DNA from: a virus
Strand: one strand, 5' to 3'
Virus record (IMG/VR): IMGVR_UViG_3300043409_000989
Coordinates: 1 to 38,188 of that record
DNA: 38,188 nucleotides
Positions 27,458-36,253 of this stretch are shown here, piece by piece (position 1 is the stretch's first letter; every line of letters begins with the position of its first letter). The notes beneath the pieces were generated by a model that was not told the origin of the DNA, did no database searches, and worked only from the letters and a program-made list of their open reading frames with translations. A program made the translations under genes and the position numbers.

Positions 27458-29670
27458 TGGCTATTCTAGCGACAGGCAATTCGTTTACAAACGGTGATCA
27501 AGTTACGGCAGCCACCCTTAACGCCGCTGTTAATAGCTCTACGTTTGTTTCAGGGGCTGTTGATGCCAGCACCACTGCGCTTTCTGGCGGGGCTATCATT
27601 GTCAAAGACCTTGGTATTACGGCTGCAAAGCTGGAAACCGCCACCAACGGTCAGTTGATGATTGGCAATGGCACTGGCTTTACCAAGGCCGCGTTGACAG
27701 CCGGAACCAATATTGCCGTTACTAACGCCTCTGGAGCCGTTACGCTTGGACTCACAGGCACGGTAGCAGCGGCTAATGGTGGCACGGGCCTTTCGGCGTC
27801 AGGCACATCTGGCAACGTACTCACTTCAAATGGCACTACTTGGACAAGTTCACTACCTTCTGGAATAAGCTCTGTTGGTGCCACAATTACAACAAACACC
27901 ACGCTAACGGCTGCTTCTCCCGGCTATCAGCCAATTGCCATGACCGCGCTTGGCAAGTCAGTGACGCTGCCTGACGCTACCACGGTGACAGTTGGTTCGC
28001 CTAAGTTCTATCTCAACAACGCAAGCGGTGCTTATCCCGTGGGCATTCGGAACACTAGCGGAACATTGCTTATGGCGATTGCTGCTGGTGGCACCGCGTT
28101 TGTTTCGTGCCAAGACGTTTCTACCGCCGCAGGCGTCTGGAACATCACTGGCGACAACCTGGAACCCGGCCTTATTACCATTGATAGCACGTTTAGTTCT
28201 ACTTACGCGGGCACTCGGTATCTTCCTTTTTTAGCTTTTGACTCTAATAAGTCGCTTCACTTTCTTGCGTTATCCAGCGGGTTTGCTGCTGTAGCGGTTG
28301 ATAACACCACGGGCGCAGTGGGCACGCCGGTAACAGTATCGGCTACGGCGAGCATGGTGCCGCGCTCAGTGTTCTTAATTACAAGCACAACGGCAATTGT
28401 GTTTTACAGCAGTTCAACCGGCACATTAATTGGCGTAGTAATTTCACTTTCTGGTGCAACCACTTTAACCGTTGGAACGGCGTCATCTACACTAACAGAC
28501 ACTGGCGTTGGAGTTGAGGATTTTTCTGGTGCGCCTAAGATTGCCCAACTTGCGGCAACGCTTTATCTGGTTAGTTGGGCCACTGCTACAGGTGCCGGCA
28601 ATACCTCAGTTGCAGCGTTTCAAGTATCTGGTGGAACAACGGTTAATCTCGGCAGCGCGGTTAACATTATTGCGACAAACAATGTCGTTGATAGCACTAC
28701 GACCTACCCGTTAACGGCGACTACTGGATTGGTGATTTATATGAGCGGAGCTGCTGCTCCCTACACCATTAGCGCAGTGGTGGTAAGCGTTACCAATGCC
28801 AATCCTCCGGTTTGCACCGTTGCAACTTCGACTGCTGGCGGTACAAGATTAACCGCGGGGCCTGTTGCTTCGTGTTTGTTATCAACAACAAAAGCACTGA
28901 TTGCTCCAGACACAAACGATACTATTACAGGCGCTCAAGCATTTACAATTTCAGGAACAACGGTAACTGTTGGTGCGGTATTAACGGTAGAAACAATTGC
29001 GGGTCTTAGCCCCACCTTAACTTATGCTGCTACCATTGGTTCTTATAACCGTTACAAGCCTATTCTATTTCCACTTACCGCTACCACAGTTTTATTTTCT
29101 TATTTTAACCTCACTTCGGTAAGCCGCGCTGTAATTCTTACAGAAAGCGCAGGAACTGTTACTGCGGGAACCATACTTTTTAATAGCATTAGTACGGCCG
29201 GTAGCGGAAGTAGAGGAGCAGGAGCTATTCTTCCACAAGGAACAAGTGATTTTATATCGGTAATGGAAAGCGTTACCGTAACCACTTCAGTTTATGAATT
29301 AGCTCTTGTCCCACATAAAATTTCTGGCACCACAATTACTTCTGGTGCATTAAAAACTAATTTAAGTATCGTAAACTCAGCCATAAGCAGTTTTCGTAGC
29401 GTTCGGCTTTCTAGCGGTGATTACGTTTTTATTAGCAACTTTAGCAACGCTGCGGCGGGGGGATCGGGCGTTATTGTATTAAGGTCAAATGGGGATTATT
29501 TTTATGATAGAGGCTTTATTAGTACGCCTTCGCAGCTTATTGCTCAATTCCCAATCCCGGCGGTAGCAAGCAATAGAGTTATTCTTCTTGGGCAAGCAAG
29601 TCGAGGCTCTACTGTTAACTCTGCCTCAACCTATCAAATGCGCCTACTTAACATTGAGATTGCCGCATGA
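27457..29670 (+). CDS. Tail fibre protein, 737 aa
   Basis: The N-terminus has fibre-like repeats: N-G-D-Q-V-T-A-A-T-L-N-A, T-T-A-L-S-G-G, N-G-Q-L-M-I-G-N-G-T-G-F and A-A-N-G-G-T-G-L-S. Most of the rest is Thr/Ala/Ser/Val-rich beta structure, low in charge, as in phage fibre shafts and receptor-binding tips. The C-terminal two thirds (from about 28200) is visibly more AT-rich than flanking genes. The start overlaps the previous stop (taATG) and the end overlaps the chaperone gene (ATGA). It binds the host surface. Confidence 0.8.
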   Translation: MAILATGNSFTNGDQVTAATLNAAVNSSTFVSGAVDASTTALSGGAIIVKDLGITAAKLETATNGQLMIGNGTGFTKAALTAGTNIAVTNASGAVTLGLTGTVAAANGGTGLSASGTSGNVLTSNGTTWTSSLPSGISSVGATITTNTTLTAASPGYQPIAMTALGKSVTLPDATTVTVGSPKFYLNNASGAYPVGIRNTSGTLLMAIAAGGTAFVSCQDVSTAAGVWNITGDNLEPGLITIDSTFSSTYAGTRYLPFLAFDSNKSLHFLALSSGFAAVAVDNTTGAVGTPVTVSATASMVPRSVFLITSTTAIVFYSSSTGTLIGVVISLSGATTLTVGTASSTLTDTGVGVEDFSGAPKIAQLAATLYLVSWATATGAGNTSVAAFQVSGGTTVNLGSAVNIIATNNVVDSTTTYPLTATTGLVIYMSGAAAPYTISAVVVSVTNANPPVCTVATSTAGGTRLTAGPVASCLLSTTKALIAPDTNDTITGAQAFTISGTTVTVGAVLTVETIAGLSPTLTYAATIGSYNRYKPILFPLTATTVLFSYFNLTSVSRAVILTESAGTVTAGTILFNSISTAGSGSRGAGAILPQGTSDFISVMESVTVTTSVYELALVPHKISGTTITSGALKTNLSIVNSAISSFRSVRLSSGDYVFISNFSNAAAGGSGVIVLRSNGDYFYDRGFISTPSQLIAQFPIPAVASNRVILLGQASRGSTVNSASTYQMRLLNIEIAA

Positions 29671-30062
29671 AAATCCTAATCCAAGGTTCAAACATTCTTG
29701 CGGTGGGCAGCCTTACGGAAACGGCTGACGCCATTGCGTCCTCAGATGCCGTCTATCCCAAGCACATTATTGCGGGCTGGCAGATAGTGGAGGCTACGCT
29801 TCCAGCGGACTATGCGCCGGGGAAGTATTCGTTTAACGCAGGGGTGTTTTCCATCATTCCTTTTTCTGCAACCCCAGAGGAACACAAGGCTAAAGCTATT
29901 GAGGTTCGTGAGGCGCGGGATTTGTTGATTGCCAAGTCCGATTGGACCCAATGCGCGGACGTTAGCGCAGTTGTTAAAGCTAAATGGGCTCCCTATCGTG
30001 CGGCCTTGCGGGATGTTCCACAGCAAGCCGGATTCCCGTTCTCAGTTATTTGGCCAACTTAA
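29667..30062 (+). CDS. Tail fibre assembly chaperone-like protein, 131 aa
   Basis: The C-terminal half, R-E-A-R-D-L-L-I-A-K-S-D-W-T-Q-C, then W-A-P-Y-R-A-A-L-R-D-V-P-Q-Q-A-G-F-P, then V-I-W-P, is the signature of the phage tail assembly chaperone family found next to fibre genes. The N-terminal part is beta-rich and may mimic or bind the fibre. Overlap with the fibre stop codon supports co-production. Confidence 0.88.
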   Translation: MKILIQGSNILAVGSLTETADAIASSDAVYPKHIIAGWQIVEATLPADYAPGKYSFNAGVFSIIPFSATPEEHKAKAIEVREARDLLIAKSDWTQCADVSAVVKAKWAPYRAALRDVPQQAGFPFSVIWPT

Positions 30063-30080
30063 AACCCGCTACCACCTAAC

Positions 30081-32060
30081 ATGGCCGACATTAAAACAGG
30101 AAACATTCTTGATGATGCAGTTGCCGGATATGGGCAAACGACGGATGCTGTCCGTGATCGTGTTGGTACAGAGCGGGCAACGGGGCAGGAGCGTCTGCAA
30201 GGCACCACTGAGGCTGCGCTAGGAATGATTGATGAGCAGGCGTTCCTTGCTCAACACCCTGAGTTTCAAGAGGGATACGACCGGGAAAAGGCAAAAGGTA
30301 CAAATGTAACCAACTGGCTTGAAGATGCTATCCGAGCGGCGTCTTACATTAAGCCGGGTGATGTTCCCCGCTCTGGTGGCATTGCTGACACGGTAGGGGC
30401 GATTGCAGGCAAACTTGGAGCCGTTGAGAATGCCGCTAATACGGCTGCGCGAGCGGCTGGTGCAGCCGACGTAACAGCCCTTTCCCCGCAACTAGCAGCA
30501 GCCTACCGCGCAAACAATTCTGAGTTATTTGGGGCTCTAGGCAAGGCTGGGGGCATGGTGGACAGCGGAGACCCCTACGCAGCCTATCGTGGGGCTGTTC
30601 TAGGGCAGCAAGCGGTGGGTCCAGCGGCAACGCAGGGCTACGGGGCTAGCTTGGCTGCTTCACAGGGTTATGGGGCTACAAACGCCACCTCGCAGGGCTA
30701 TACATCCAGAGATGCTACTTCGCAGGGATATACGGCAGAACAGGCTGCAATGCGGGAATATGCCGCAAGCCAAGCCGCAAGTCAGGGATACACGGCGGCA
30801 AACGCCCGTGCGGTTGAAGATGCTAATGCCCAGATGATTGGGCGGGGTTTGCTTGGACAGTCGCTTTATGGGCAGGGTCTTACTGCTGGTCCTAGCGGCG
30901 CAGCCCAAACCCTTCAACAGCGGGCGCAACAGCTTGCAGCCTCTACGGGTCAGCTTTCACAGGAGGAACTTCGTTCCATTCAGCAGGGAAGCCGTGAAGC
31001 ATTTGCTTCTCGCGGCCTTGAGATGTCCAACCCTGCTATTTCTGCTGAGATTGGGGCTCGTATTGCTGCTCAGCGTGCCCGGCAAATGGAAGACTTGCAA
31101 GCGGCTGCTGCTCTTAATCAGGCATACACGCAAGACCTTACCGCCAATCGTGGCTTTGCTACGGGTCTTTACGGGCAAGATGTCTCCCTTCAGTCCCAGA
31201 ATCAAAGTGCGGCGCTTCAAGTGGCATTGGCTAAACAGCAGGCTGGGCTCTCGCTTTCGTTGGCGGATCAACAGGCACTTAACGCCTCCAGCCAATTTGG
31301 GGCTAATGCGGCAAACGAACAGGCTCGTTTTAACGCGCAATCATTGAATGCAGCGGGTCAATTCAACGCCGGGTCGTTTAACGAACAGGCCCGGTACAAC
31401 GCACAAGCGGTTAACGCTGCAAGTCAATTTGGAGCTAGCGCGGCTAATCAAGCCTCGCTCTACAATGCTCAATCGGCCAATACCGCTGCCCAATTTGGTG
31501 CCAGCGCATATAATCAAGCCTCGCTTCAAAATGCTCAATTAGGTAGCGCGGCCAGCCAGTTTGGGGCATCGGCTGCTAATCAGGCGTCGCAGTACAATGC
31601 TGGGTCAGTTAATCAGGCGAGCATGTTTGGCGCGAACGCGGCTAATGAGCAGGCTCGTTACAATCAACAGCTTGCGGCCCAACAGCAACAGCAAGGAATC
31701 ACCAACCTTGGCTTGCTAGGCCAAACCACGATGGGGCAGACGGAGTCCAATCGCAACTATCAGATGAACGTCGCCGGGGGCTATCAGAATGCCGCCTATG
31801 ACCCGTCTAGCCTTGTCCTTGGGCAGCGGAGTAATGCAATGCAGAACGCTGGCGGGGTGTATAACGCTGCTGCTGGAGCCAATCCTGACTTCTCGGGTCA
31901 GCTTGGTCTTGTTACGGGCGTTGCAACAGACGCCAACATGACGGCATTTAACGCTGCTGAAGCGGCACGCATTGCCAAGATGAACAACAAAAACGCCCTT
32001 ATTGCTGCCGGAATTTCGGCCACTGGAAATGTTCTCGGGGCAAAACTTGGAGCGGGTTAA
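30081..32060 (+). CDS. Internal virion / ejection protein with two repeat arrays, 659 aa
   Basis: Ala/Gln/Asn-rich helical protein. Residues 186-245 hold six 10-residue units of the G-Y-G-A-x-x-A-x-S-Q kind. Residues 400-531 hold six 22-residue units of the form N-A-A-S-Q-F-G-A-S-A-A-N-Q-A-S-x-Y-N-A-Q. The end carries a hydrophobic stretch (A-L-I-A-A-G-I-S-A-T-G-N-V-L-G-A). Location after the fibre genes, with two further large helical proteins, matches podovirus internal proteins that form a conduit on DNA ejection. CCTAAC precedes the ATG. Confidence 0.7.
   Translation: MADIKTGNILDDAVAGYGQTTDAVRDRVGTERATGQERLQGTTEAALGMIDEQAFLAQHPEFQEGYDREKAKGTNVTNWLEDAIRAASYIKPGDVPRSGGIADTVGAIAGKLGAVENAANTAARAAGAADVTALSPQLAAAYRANNSELFGALGKAGGMVDSGDPYAAYRGAVLGQQAVGPAATQGYGASLAASQGYGATNATSQGYTSRDATSQGYTAEQAAMREYAASQAASQGYTAANARAVEDANAQMIGRGLLGQSLYGQGLTAGPSGAAQTLQQRAQQLAASTGQLSQEELRSIQQGSREAFASRGLEMSNPAISAEIGARIAAQRARQMEDLQAAAALNQAYTQDLTANRGFATGLYGQDVSLQSQNQSAALQVALAKQQAGLSLSLADQQALNASSQFGANAANEQARFNAQSLNAAGQFNAGSFNEQARYNAQAVNAASQFGASAANQASLYNAQSANTAAQFGASAYNQASLQNAQLGSAASQFGASAANQASQYNAGSVNQASMFGANAANEQARYNQQLAAQQQQQGITNLGLLGQTTMGQTESNRNYQMNVAGGYQNAAYDPSSLVLGQRSNAMQNAGGVYNAAAGANPDFSGQLGLVTGVATDANMTAFNAAEAARIAKMNNKNALIAAGISATGNVLGAKLGAG
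30636..30815. repeat. Six 30-bp units coding 10-aa repeats
   Basis: Consecutive codons for G-Y-(G/T)-A-x-x-A-x-S-Q occur six times, the fifth beginning E-Y. The units are diverged at DNA level, so it is an old protein repeat and not a recent slippage array. Confidence 0.75.
31278..31673. repeat. Six 66-bp units coding 22-aa repeats
   Basis: Six units in exact 66-base register, with Q-F-G-A, N-A, N-E-Q-A or N-Q-A-S and Y/F-N positions conserved. They suggest a regular helical rod with a hydrophobic face formed by F and Y/L of each repeat. Confidence 0.8.
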
Positions 32061-32069
32061 TCTACTAAA

Positions 32070-33389
32070 ATGGCCTACAATCCTGGAGTTCAAGACAGAA
32101 GCGGCGAAATCCTGGCCCAAGGCATCTCGCAAGGGTTTTCCTCGCTCACTAGAGGCATTGAGCTTGGTGCTCAACGGCGCAAGGAAAAAGAAGATGAGAT
32201 AAAAACCTCTAATGCCGCCCTTAAGTCGTTTGAATCCACGATGAAGGGGTTGATTGATGCTGGCATGATGAAACCAGAGATGCTTGATTCCATTACGGAT
32301 GCTAGGGGCATGGACTCAAAAGGAAGAATGGAGTTTGTAACGCGAGGATTTCAGTCGTTGCCTGCTTTCTTGTCGGCCAATCAAATTCAGACAGAGCGCG
32401 CTAAAAACGCAGCCGCTTTGGAGCAAAACAGGCTTGCCCAACAAGACTTTGCTAACATAAACGCCCCAACGCAAAGCCTGGTGCCGAACCAAATGGGAAT
32501 GGGGGCGTCGTTTGAGCAGCTTTCACAGGGTCCAGGGGCATTTCAACAAAAAACGGCAGACCTAAACGCAAAGATTCAACGCGTTTACGCTGCGCCAAAC
32601 ATTGATCCAGACAAAAAGCCGGGCATCATTAATGCGCTTATTGCTCAAGATGAAGCAGGAAAGCCGCCAAAGCCACAGAATCTAGGCTTTAATGAGCAGG
32701 CTGTTGCCGCAGAAATAGCCGCCCAGAGGGCATCTTTAGGCCGCGAGCCTACGCCAGCAGAAACTTCTGCAATTTACAAAGATGTTGCACAGCGCAGTAA
32801 TCCCTCTGGAGACCCAGAAGCTACGGCCCGCATAGCAATGTTAGCAAAAGAACTTCCCCTTACGGGAGACCGGGCTGACGTTGCTTTGCGAATCCTGCCA
32901 ACCATTAACTCCCTTAGCAGCAAGCTAGACAAAGGGTTGAAAACTGGAAAACTTGAAGACTTTAAGATGTCGGTTGTTGGCTATGCTAAGGGTTTAGGCA
33001 TTCCGGTGGATGAAGCCGCTCTTGGAAGCAGTGAGGCCGCTCAAGCCCAATTTGGACAGTTTCTTTTTCAGCTAATAGCTTTATCAAAGGGTTCAACTAG
33101 TGAGCGTGAAAATTCTTTGTTTACGGCACTTGGCCCAGAACTTGGCAAGAGTCCTGCGGCTAATAAAGAGTTGCTTGGGCTGCTTAAAGCGCAAACAGAC
33201 TTGGATGTTGAGCTTGGAAGAATTTATCGCACAGGTAGAAATAAGGATGATAAGTTGACTGCCATAGCCGCCAAACAGCAAGAAGCCCGCGACAGATTTG
33301 CCAAGAAATACGACGATATGCTTTCTAAGGCCGAAGATACTTTTGGCGTAACGTATGAGGATAAGGTTAAAGCCGCCATTGGCAACTAA
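32070..33389 (+). CDS. Internal virion / ejection protein, 439 aa
   Basis: Long, soluble, mainly helical protein beginning M-A-Y-N-P-G-V-Q-D-R-S-G-E-I-L-A-Q-G. Repeated coiled segments (R-R-K-E-K-E-D-E-I-K-T-S-N-A-A-L-K) and A-A-L-E-Q-N-R-L-A-Q-Q suggest oligomeric rods. No catalytic motif is seen. It sits between two other putative ejection proteins. ACTAAA lies before the ATG. Confidence 0.62.
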   Translation: MAYNPGVQDRSGEILAQGISQGFSSLTRGIELGAQRRKEKEDEIKTSNAALKSFESTMKGLIDAGMMKPEMLDSITDARGMDSKGRMEFVTRGFQSLPAFLSANQIQTERAKNAAALEQNRLAQQDFANINAPTQSLVPNQMGMGASFEQLSQGPGAFQQKTADLNAKIQRVYAAPNIDPDKKPGIINALIAQDEAGKPPKPQNLGFNEQAVAAEIAAQRASLGREPTPAETSAIYKDVAQRSNPSGDPEATARIAMLAKELPLTGDRADVALRILPTINSLSSKLDKGLKTGKLEDFKMSVVGYAKGLGIPVDEAALGSSEAAQAQFGQFLFQLIALSKGSTSERENSLFTALGPELGKSPAANKELLGLLKAQTDLDVELGRIYRTGRNKDDKLTAIAAKQQEARDRFAKKYDDMLSKAEDTFGVTYEDKVKAAIGN

Positions 33390-33391
33390 AC

Positions 33392-35137
33392 ATGGACGAA
33401 TCAAAAACTTACGGGGACTGGATTCTGGCTAATACCGATAAGAAGGGAACGCCGGAATTTGCTGAAAAGGTTGCCTCCTATCGGCAAGCAAAGGTTCAGG
33501 AGGTTGCTGGCACGCGGGAGGCGATGGAACAGAACGCATCTGACAACGCGGCTTTGGCAAGAGAGAATCAAGCTGCTTTTGAGCGCAAGAAGGAATGGGA
33601 TGCTGCTGGCACTGCTCCCGCACGCCTTGCTGTGTTAATGCGTGAGATTGCCCCTAAAGCCATTGAAACGGCTACGCGGGCGGGGTTTGCTGGCGGAACC
33701 ACCGCCGTTGGCCAGATTGCAGGAAAACGGATGGGCGGGACGCCAGGGGCCATTGTTGGTGGTGCTGTGGCCGGGGCCATGGCTGAGTTGATGCAGCAGG
33801 GCATTGATGTGTCCTCAGACCCAAATGCTCGTATGCAGCCCGGTAGAGTGTATGGCGCGGCCATTCAGGGGGCGTTCCCAACGCAAGGCCCAAAGACTAA
33901 TGCTTTTGCAAATGCGGCGGCTGAGATGGTGCATAGCCTTGTGGATCAGAAACGGTTTCCCGAGTTAAGCCAGCTTTCGCAGGCGGCGGCTACGGGATAT
34001 GTTGCCGGGAAAGTGTCTCAGGCAATTAGTGGAAAGGCTCTTGCAAGAAACGAGGCGCTTCTTCAGTTTAAGTATGACACCTTTAGAAAGATGCGGTCGG
34101 AAGGTTTAGTAGTAAATCCCGCTGAACTTGAAATAACGGGTCCATTGATTGAAGGAGCTACCGTGCTTTCTGGAGGAAATCAAGCCGTTGCTGCTAGGGC
34201 TATTAACGAAAACCAATACATTTTTCAAGAGTTGGCTCGCAAAGAAATTGGGCTGTCAAGGCAACAGATTCCGTTTAGACCCACGCGCCTTCTTCGTAGC
34301 GGCAATGTCATAAAAGGCGACATTGATACCGTAATTGAAAAGGCTTCTGCCCCCTACGAAGAAATCAGGGCGATTAGCACTCAAGCGGCAAAGGAAATTG
34401 CTGACTTTAAGGCTGGCAAGGTGCCGACGTTCTCGTTTGCGTCTAAAACCCCGCAAGAAATAGACGTTATTCTTAAGGCAGGAGACAATCTTGACGCTCT
34501 CAAGCGTTCGCGCATTGAGATTAAAGAGGCTGTGCAGGCAATGAAAGCGGCAGAGCAAGGTGCCTTGGGTCGTTTTGAGGCCGCAAAAGCCCTTGAAGAC
34601 TCGCTGGAGAATCAGATTGACGCCGCCGCAAATCTAATGGGCAAGAAGGGTCTTTTGAATCGACTGCTAAAGTCGCGTGTTCTGATGGCCAAGGCTTTTG
34701 CCCTAAAAAACTCGGTGGATGATGTCACCGGAATTCTTGACGTTCAAGCACTTGACTCTCTTCGTGCTACGGGAACCAAGCCTGGCATTAGGCTTACTGG
34801 CAAACTTGCCGACATTGCTGACTTTGCGCGGGCCTTTGGCCGCAATGCCCAAGATGCTGTAAACGCACCAATGCCCGGTGTTCCAGGTGCTGCCGTGAAT
34901 TATACGGCTCGTAATTTGGCGCAGGGTAATGCTGCTGGTTTGGTTTCTGCTGGCGTGCCGTTAGTTGGGCGTCCTTCTCAAAATTACCTTTTGTCTAAAG
35001 GGGTCCAAGACGAATTGGTTGATCGGGTATTTATGACCAACGCAGACAAATTGCCATCTGCTGGAGCCAGGAACATGTTGATGCAGATGGGGCGTGGCAA
35101 CCTTCCGCCAGAGCAGCGTCCCGTTCCTCTGCGATAG
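33392..35137 (+). CDS. Internal virion / DNA-ejection protein with membrane-active region, 581 aa
   Basis: Residues about 90-135 are Gly/Ala-rich (A-G-F-A-G-G-T-T-A-V-G, G-A-I-V-G-G-A-V-A-G-A-M-A), a glycine-zipper-like stretch able to insert in membranes, as in phage ejection proteins. The rest is helical and charged, ending G-R-G-N-L-P-P-E-Q-R-P-V-P. It is the last gene of the rightward block. Family assignment is by context and the glycine zipper. The start is two bases after the previous stop (taaacATG). Confidence 0.62.
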   Translation: MDESKTYGDWILANTDKKGTPEFAEKVASYRQAKVQEVAGTREAMEQNASDNAALARENQAAFERKKEWDAAGTAPARLAVLMREIAPKAIETATRAGFAGGTTAVGQIAGKRMGGTPGAIVGGAVAGAMAELMQQGIDVSSDPNARMQPGRVYGAAIQGAFPTQGPKTNAFANAAAEMVHSLVDQKRFPELSQLSQAAATGYVAGKVSQAISGKALARNEALLQFKYDTFRKMRSEGLVVNPAELEITGPLIEGATVLSGGNQAVAARAINENQYIFQELARKEIGLSRQQIPFRPTRLLRSGNVIKGDIDTVIEKASAPYEEIRAISTQAAKEIADFKAGKVPTFSFASKTPQEIDVILKAGDNLDALKRSRIEIKEAVQAMKAAEQGALGRFEAAKALEDSLENQIDAAANLMGKKGLLNRLLKSRVLMAKAFALKNSVDDVTGILDVQALDSLRATGTKPGIRLTGKLADIADFARAFGRNAQDAVNAPMPGVPGAAVNYTARNLAQGNAAGLVSAGVPLVGRPSQNYLLSKGVQDELVDRVFMTNADKLPSAGARNMLMQMGRGNLPPEQRPVPLR

Positions 35138-35147
35138 GGCTTAAAAC

Positions 35148-35200
35148 GCCATACAATGCAGATTAAGGGCATTTCCCGCCCTTTCTCTGCAAGATATGGC
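35148..35200. terminator. Nested hairpin at the end of the rightward block
   Basis: Three concentric inverted repeats: GCCATA/TATGGC (outer), GCAGA/TCTGC and AAGGGC/GCCCTT (inner, 7-base loop), separated by small unpaired steps (4, 2 bases each side). It lies between the convergent genes ending at 35137 and 35230. On the plus strand no T-run directly follows the whole structure, although TTTCTCT follows the inner stem. Probably a bidirectional terminator or RNA-protecting fold. Confidence 0.65.
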
Positions 35201-35224
35201 ATTCTAGCTCAGAATGGCTAGAAT
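35201..35224. terminator. Second hairpin between the convergent blocks
   Basis: ATTCTAGC-TCAGAATG-GCTAGAAT: eight perfect pairs with an eight-base loop, directly adjoining the nested hairpin. Weak T-content follows on either strand. It fills nearly all of the remaining gap before the stop codon at 35230-35232. Confidence 0.55.
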
Positions 35225-35229
35225 CGCCC

Positions 35230-35469
35230 CTAAACGGGTTTTACACGCCATTTAGCTATCACCCGTTGCTTAGGCCCGCCGTTCCCGCTCCAATGCTCTA
35301 CCAGTCCCCGGTCTTTCATGCCGCAAAGCCGGTTGTGGGCTGAATCGCGGGTGCATTTGTAGCGTTCAACGTATTCCTGGGTGGAGAACCACCCATTCCC
35401 CATTGGCTCTGGGTTGGCGTTAACGATGGCATCCATTGCCGCCCAAGGGTTGTTTTTTCTAATTTTCAT
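35230..35469 (-). CDS. Winged-helix-like DNA-binding protein, 79 aa
   Basis: Residues 29-60 (S-T-Q-E-Y-V-E-R-Y-K-C-T-R-D-S-A-H-N-R-L, then L-V-E-H-W) look like a winged helix-turn-helix: recognition helix D-S-A-H-N-R-L-C-G-M followed by a wing. The tail is basic (P-K-Q-R-V-I-A-K-W-R). Last gene of the leftward block and preceded by a tandem-repeat/inverted-repeat site that it could bind. Likely a regulator. Confidence 0.65.
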   Translation of the reverse strand: MKIRKNNPWAAMDAIVNANPEPMGNGWFSTQEYVERYKCTRDSAHNRLCGMKDRGLVEHWSGNGGPKQRVIAKWRVKPV

Positions 35470-35474
35470 GTGAG

Positions 35475-35506
35475 AAAACAGATAAAATGGCTGTTATGGC
35501 TGTTTT
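35475..35506. promoter_or_regulatory. Operator-like site before the winged-helix gene
   Basis: ATGGCTGTT occurs twice in tandem (35487-35495, 35496-35504), within an inverted repeat AAAACAG (35475-35481) / CTGTTTT (35500-35506). It covers the short gap upstream of the start codon of the 79-aa protein at 35469. Suits autoregulation. Confidence 0.45.
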
Positions 35507-35512
35507 AACCAA

Positions 35513-36253
35513 TCAGAAGCATTGCAGACCAGTGGGGGCGTAGAACTTGCCGTTTAGTCCCCGTATCTGCCAGAGGGTGTAGGTGCCGTCCTCGAAGAGG
35601 TAGCCAGCAGCCCAGCCGTGCGCCCAGCGTAGCTTGCCGGTCTTCCTGTTAACGTAGTCCATGTCCAGCTTGCAGAGGCATCCAATGGCGCGGGCTTCCT
35701 GCTGTTGGAGGCCGGGGGTCTGGAAGCTCTCGATGGAGTGGACGTGGCCGAATATGACGTTGCCGTAGATGCGGGAGTGGGCGGCACAGGCTGACATGCC
35801 CGTGTGATAGCCATGAACCACGCGGAGCTTGCCAATCTCCAGCACCCCTTCCCGGCTGTCGTAGGGCCAGAGCTTGGCCTTGTTCTTGCGGGCAAGGGCT
35901 TGAACGTCTGCCACCATTCGATGCCCAAGGTCTTGTTTCACCCCTTCCTTGGACTCGGCCAGGTCAAAGATGCGGACATCGTGATTGCCTAGCATGAGGT
36001 GGTTGTCGGTGCCACCCTTGAAAAAACGGTTGGCAAATCGCACCCCGGCCTCGTAGTCCTCCGCCATGCTCTTAGCCTGTTCGTCCGCGCTTGCACCCTT
36101 GCGAATGGCCGAGAAGTCCCACAGATCGCCTGCAATCACCCGTATCTTGGGCTTAAAGCTCTCTGTGAAGGCTAGGCAGGCATCTACAGCCCGTTCGTCT
36201 AGCTCGCTGCCGTGGATGTCGCTAACTACTTGGAACGGGATTGGTGGTTTCAT
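35513..36253 (-). CDS. Metallophosphoesterase, 246 aa
   Basis: All calcineurin-like metallophosphoesterase motifs are present in order: S-D-I-H-G (Asp12, His14), G-D-L-W-D (42-46), G-N-H-D (89-92), V-H-G-Y-H (His147) and G-H-V-H (169-172). They bind two metal ions that hydrolyse phosphoesters. The substrate is unknown; phage relatives include nucleases and ligase-associated phosphatases. The start overlaps the upstream gene by 4 bases (ATGA). Confidence 0.9.
   Translation of the reverse strand: MKPPIPFQVVSDIHGSELDERAVDACLAFTESFKPKIRVIAGDLWDFSAIRKGASADEQAKSMAEDYEAGVRFANRFFKGGTDNHLMLGNHDVRIFDLAESKEGVKQDLGHRMVADVQALARKNKAKLWPYDSREGVLEIGKLRVVHGYHTGMSACAAHSRIYGNVIFGHVHSIESFQTPGLQQQEARAIGCLCKLDMDYVNRKTGKLRWAHGWAAGYLFEDGTYTLWQIRGLNGKFYAPTGLQCF

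Noticed and set aside
29100-29285. Small antisense frames in the fibre and tail genes
   Set aside because: Short, without start context or protein-like composition, and opposite continuous coding sequence.
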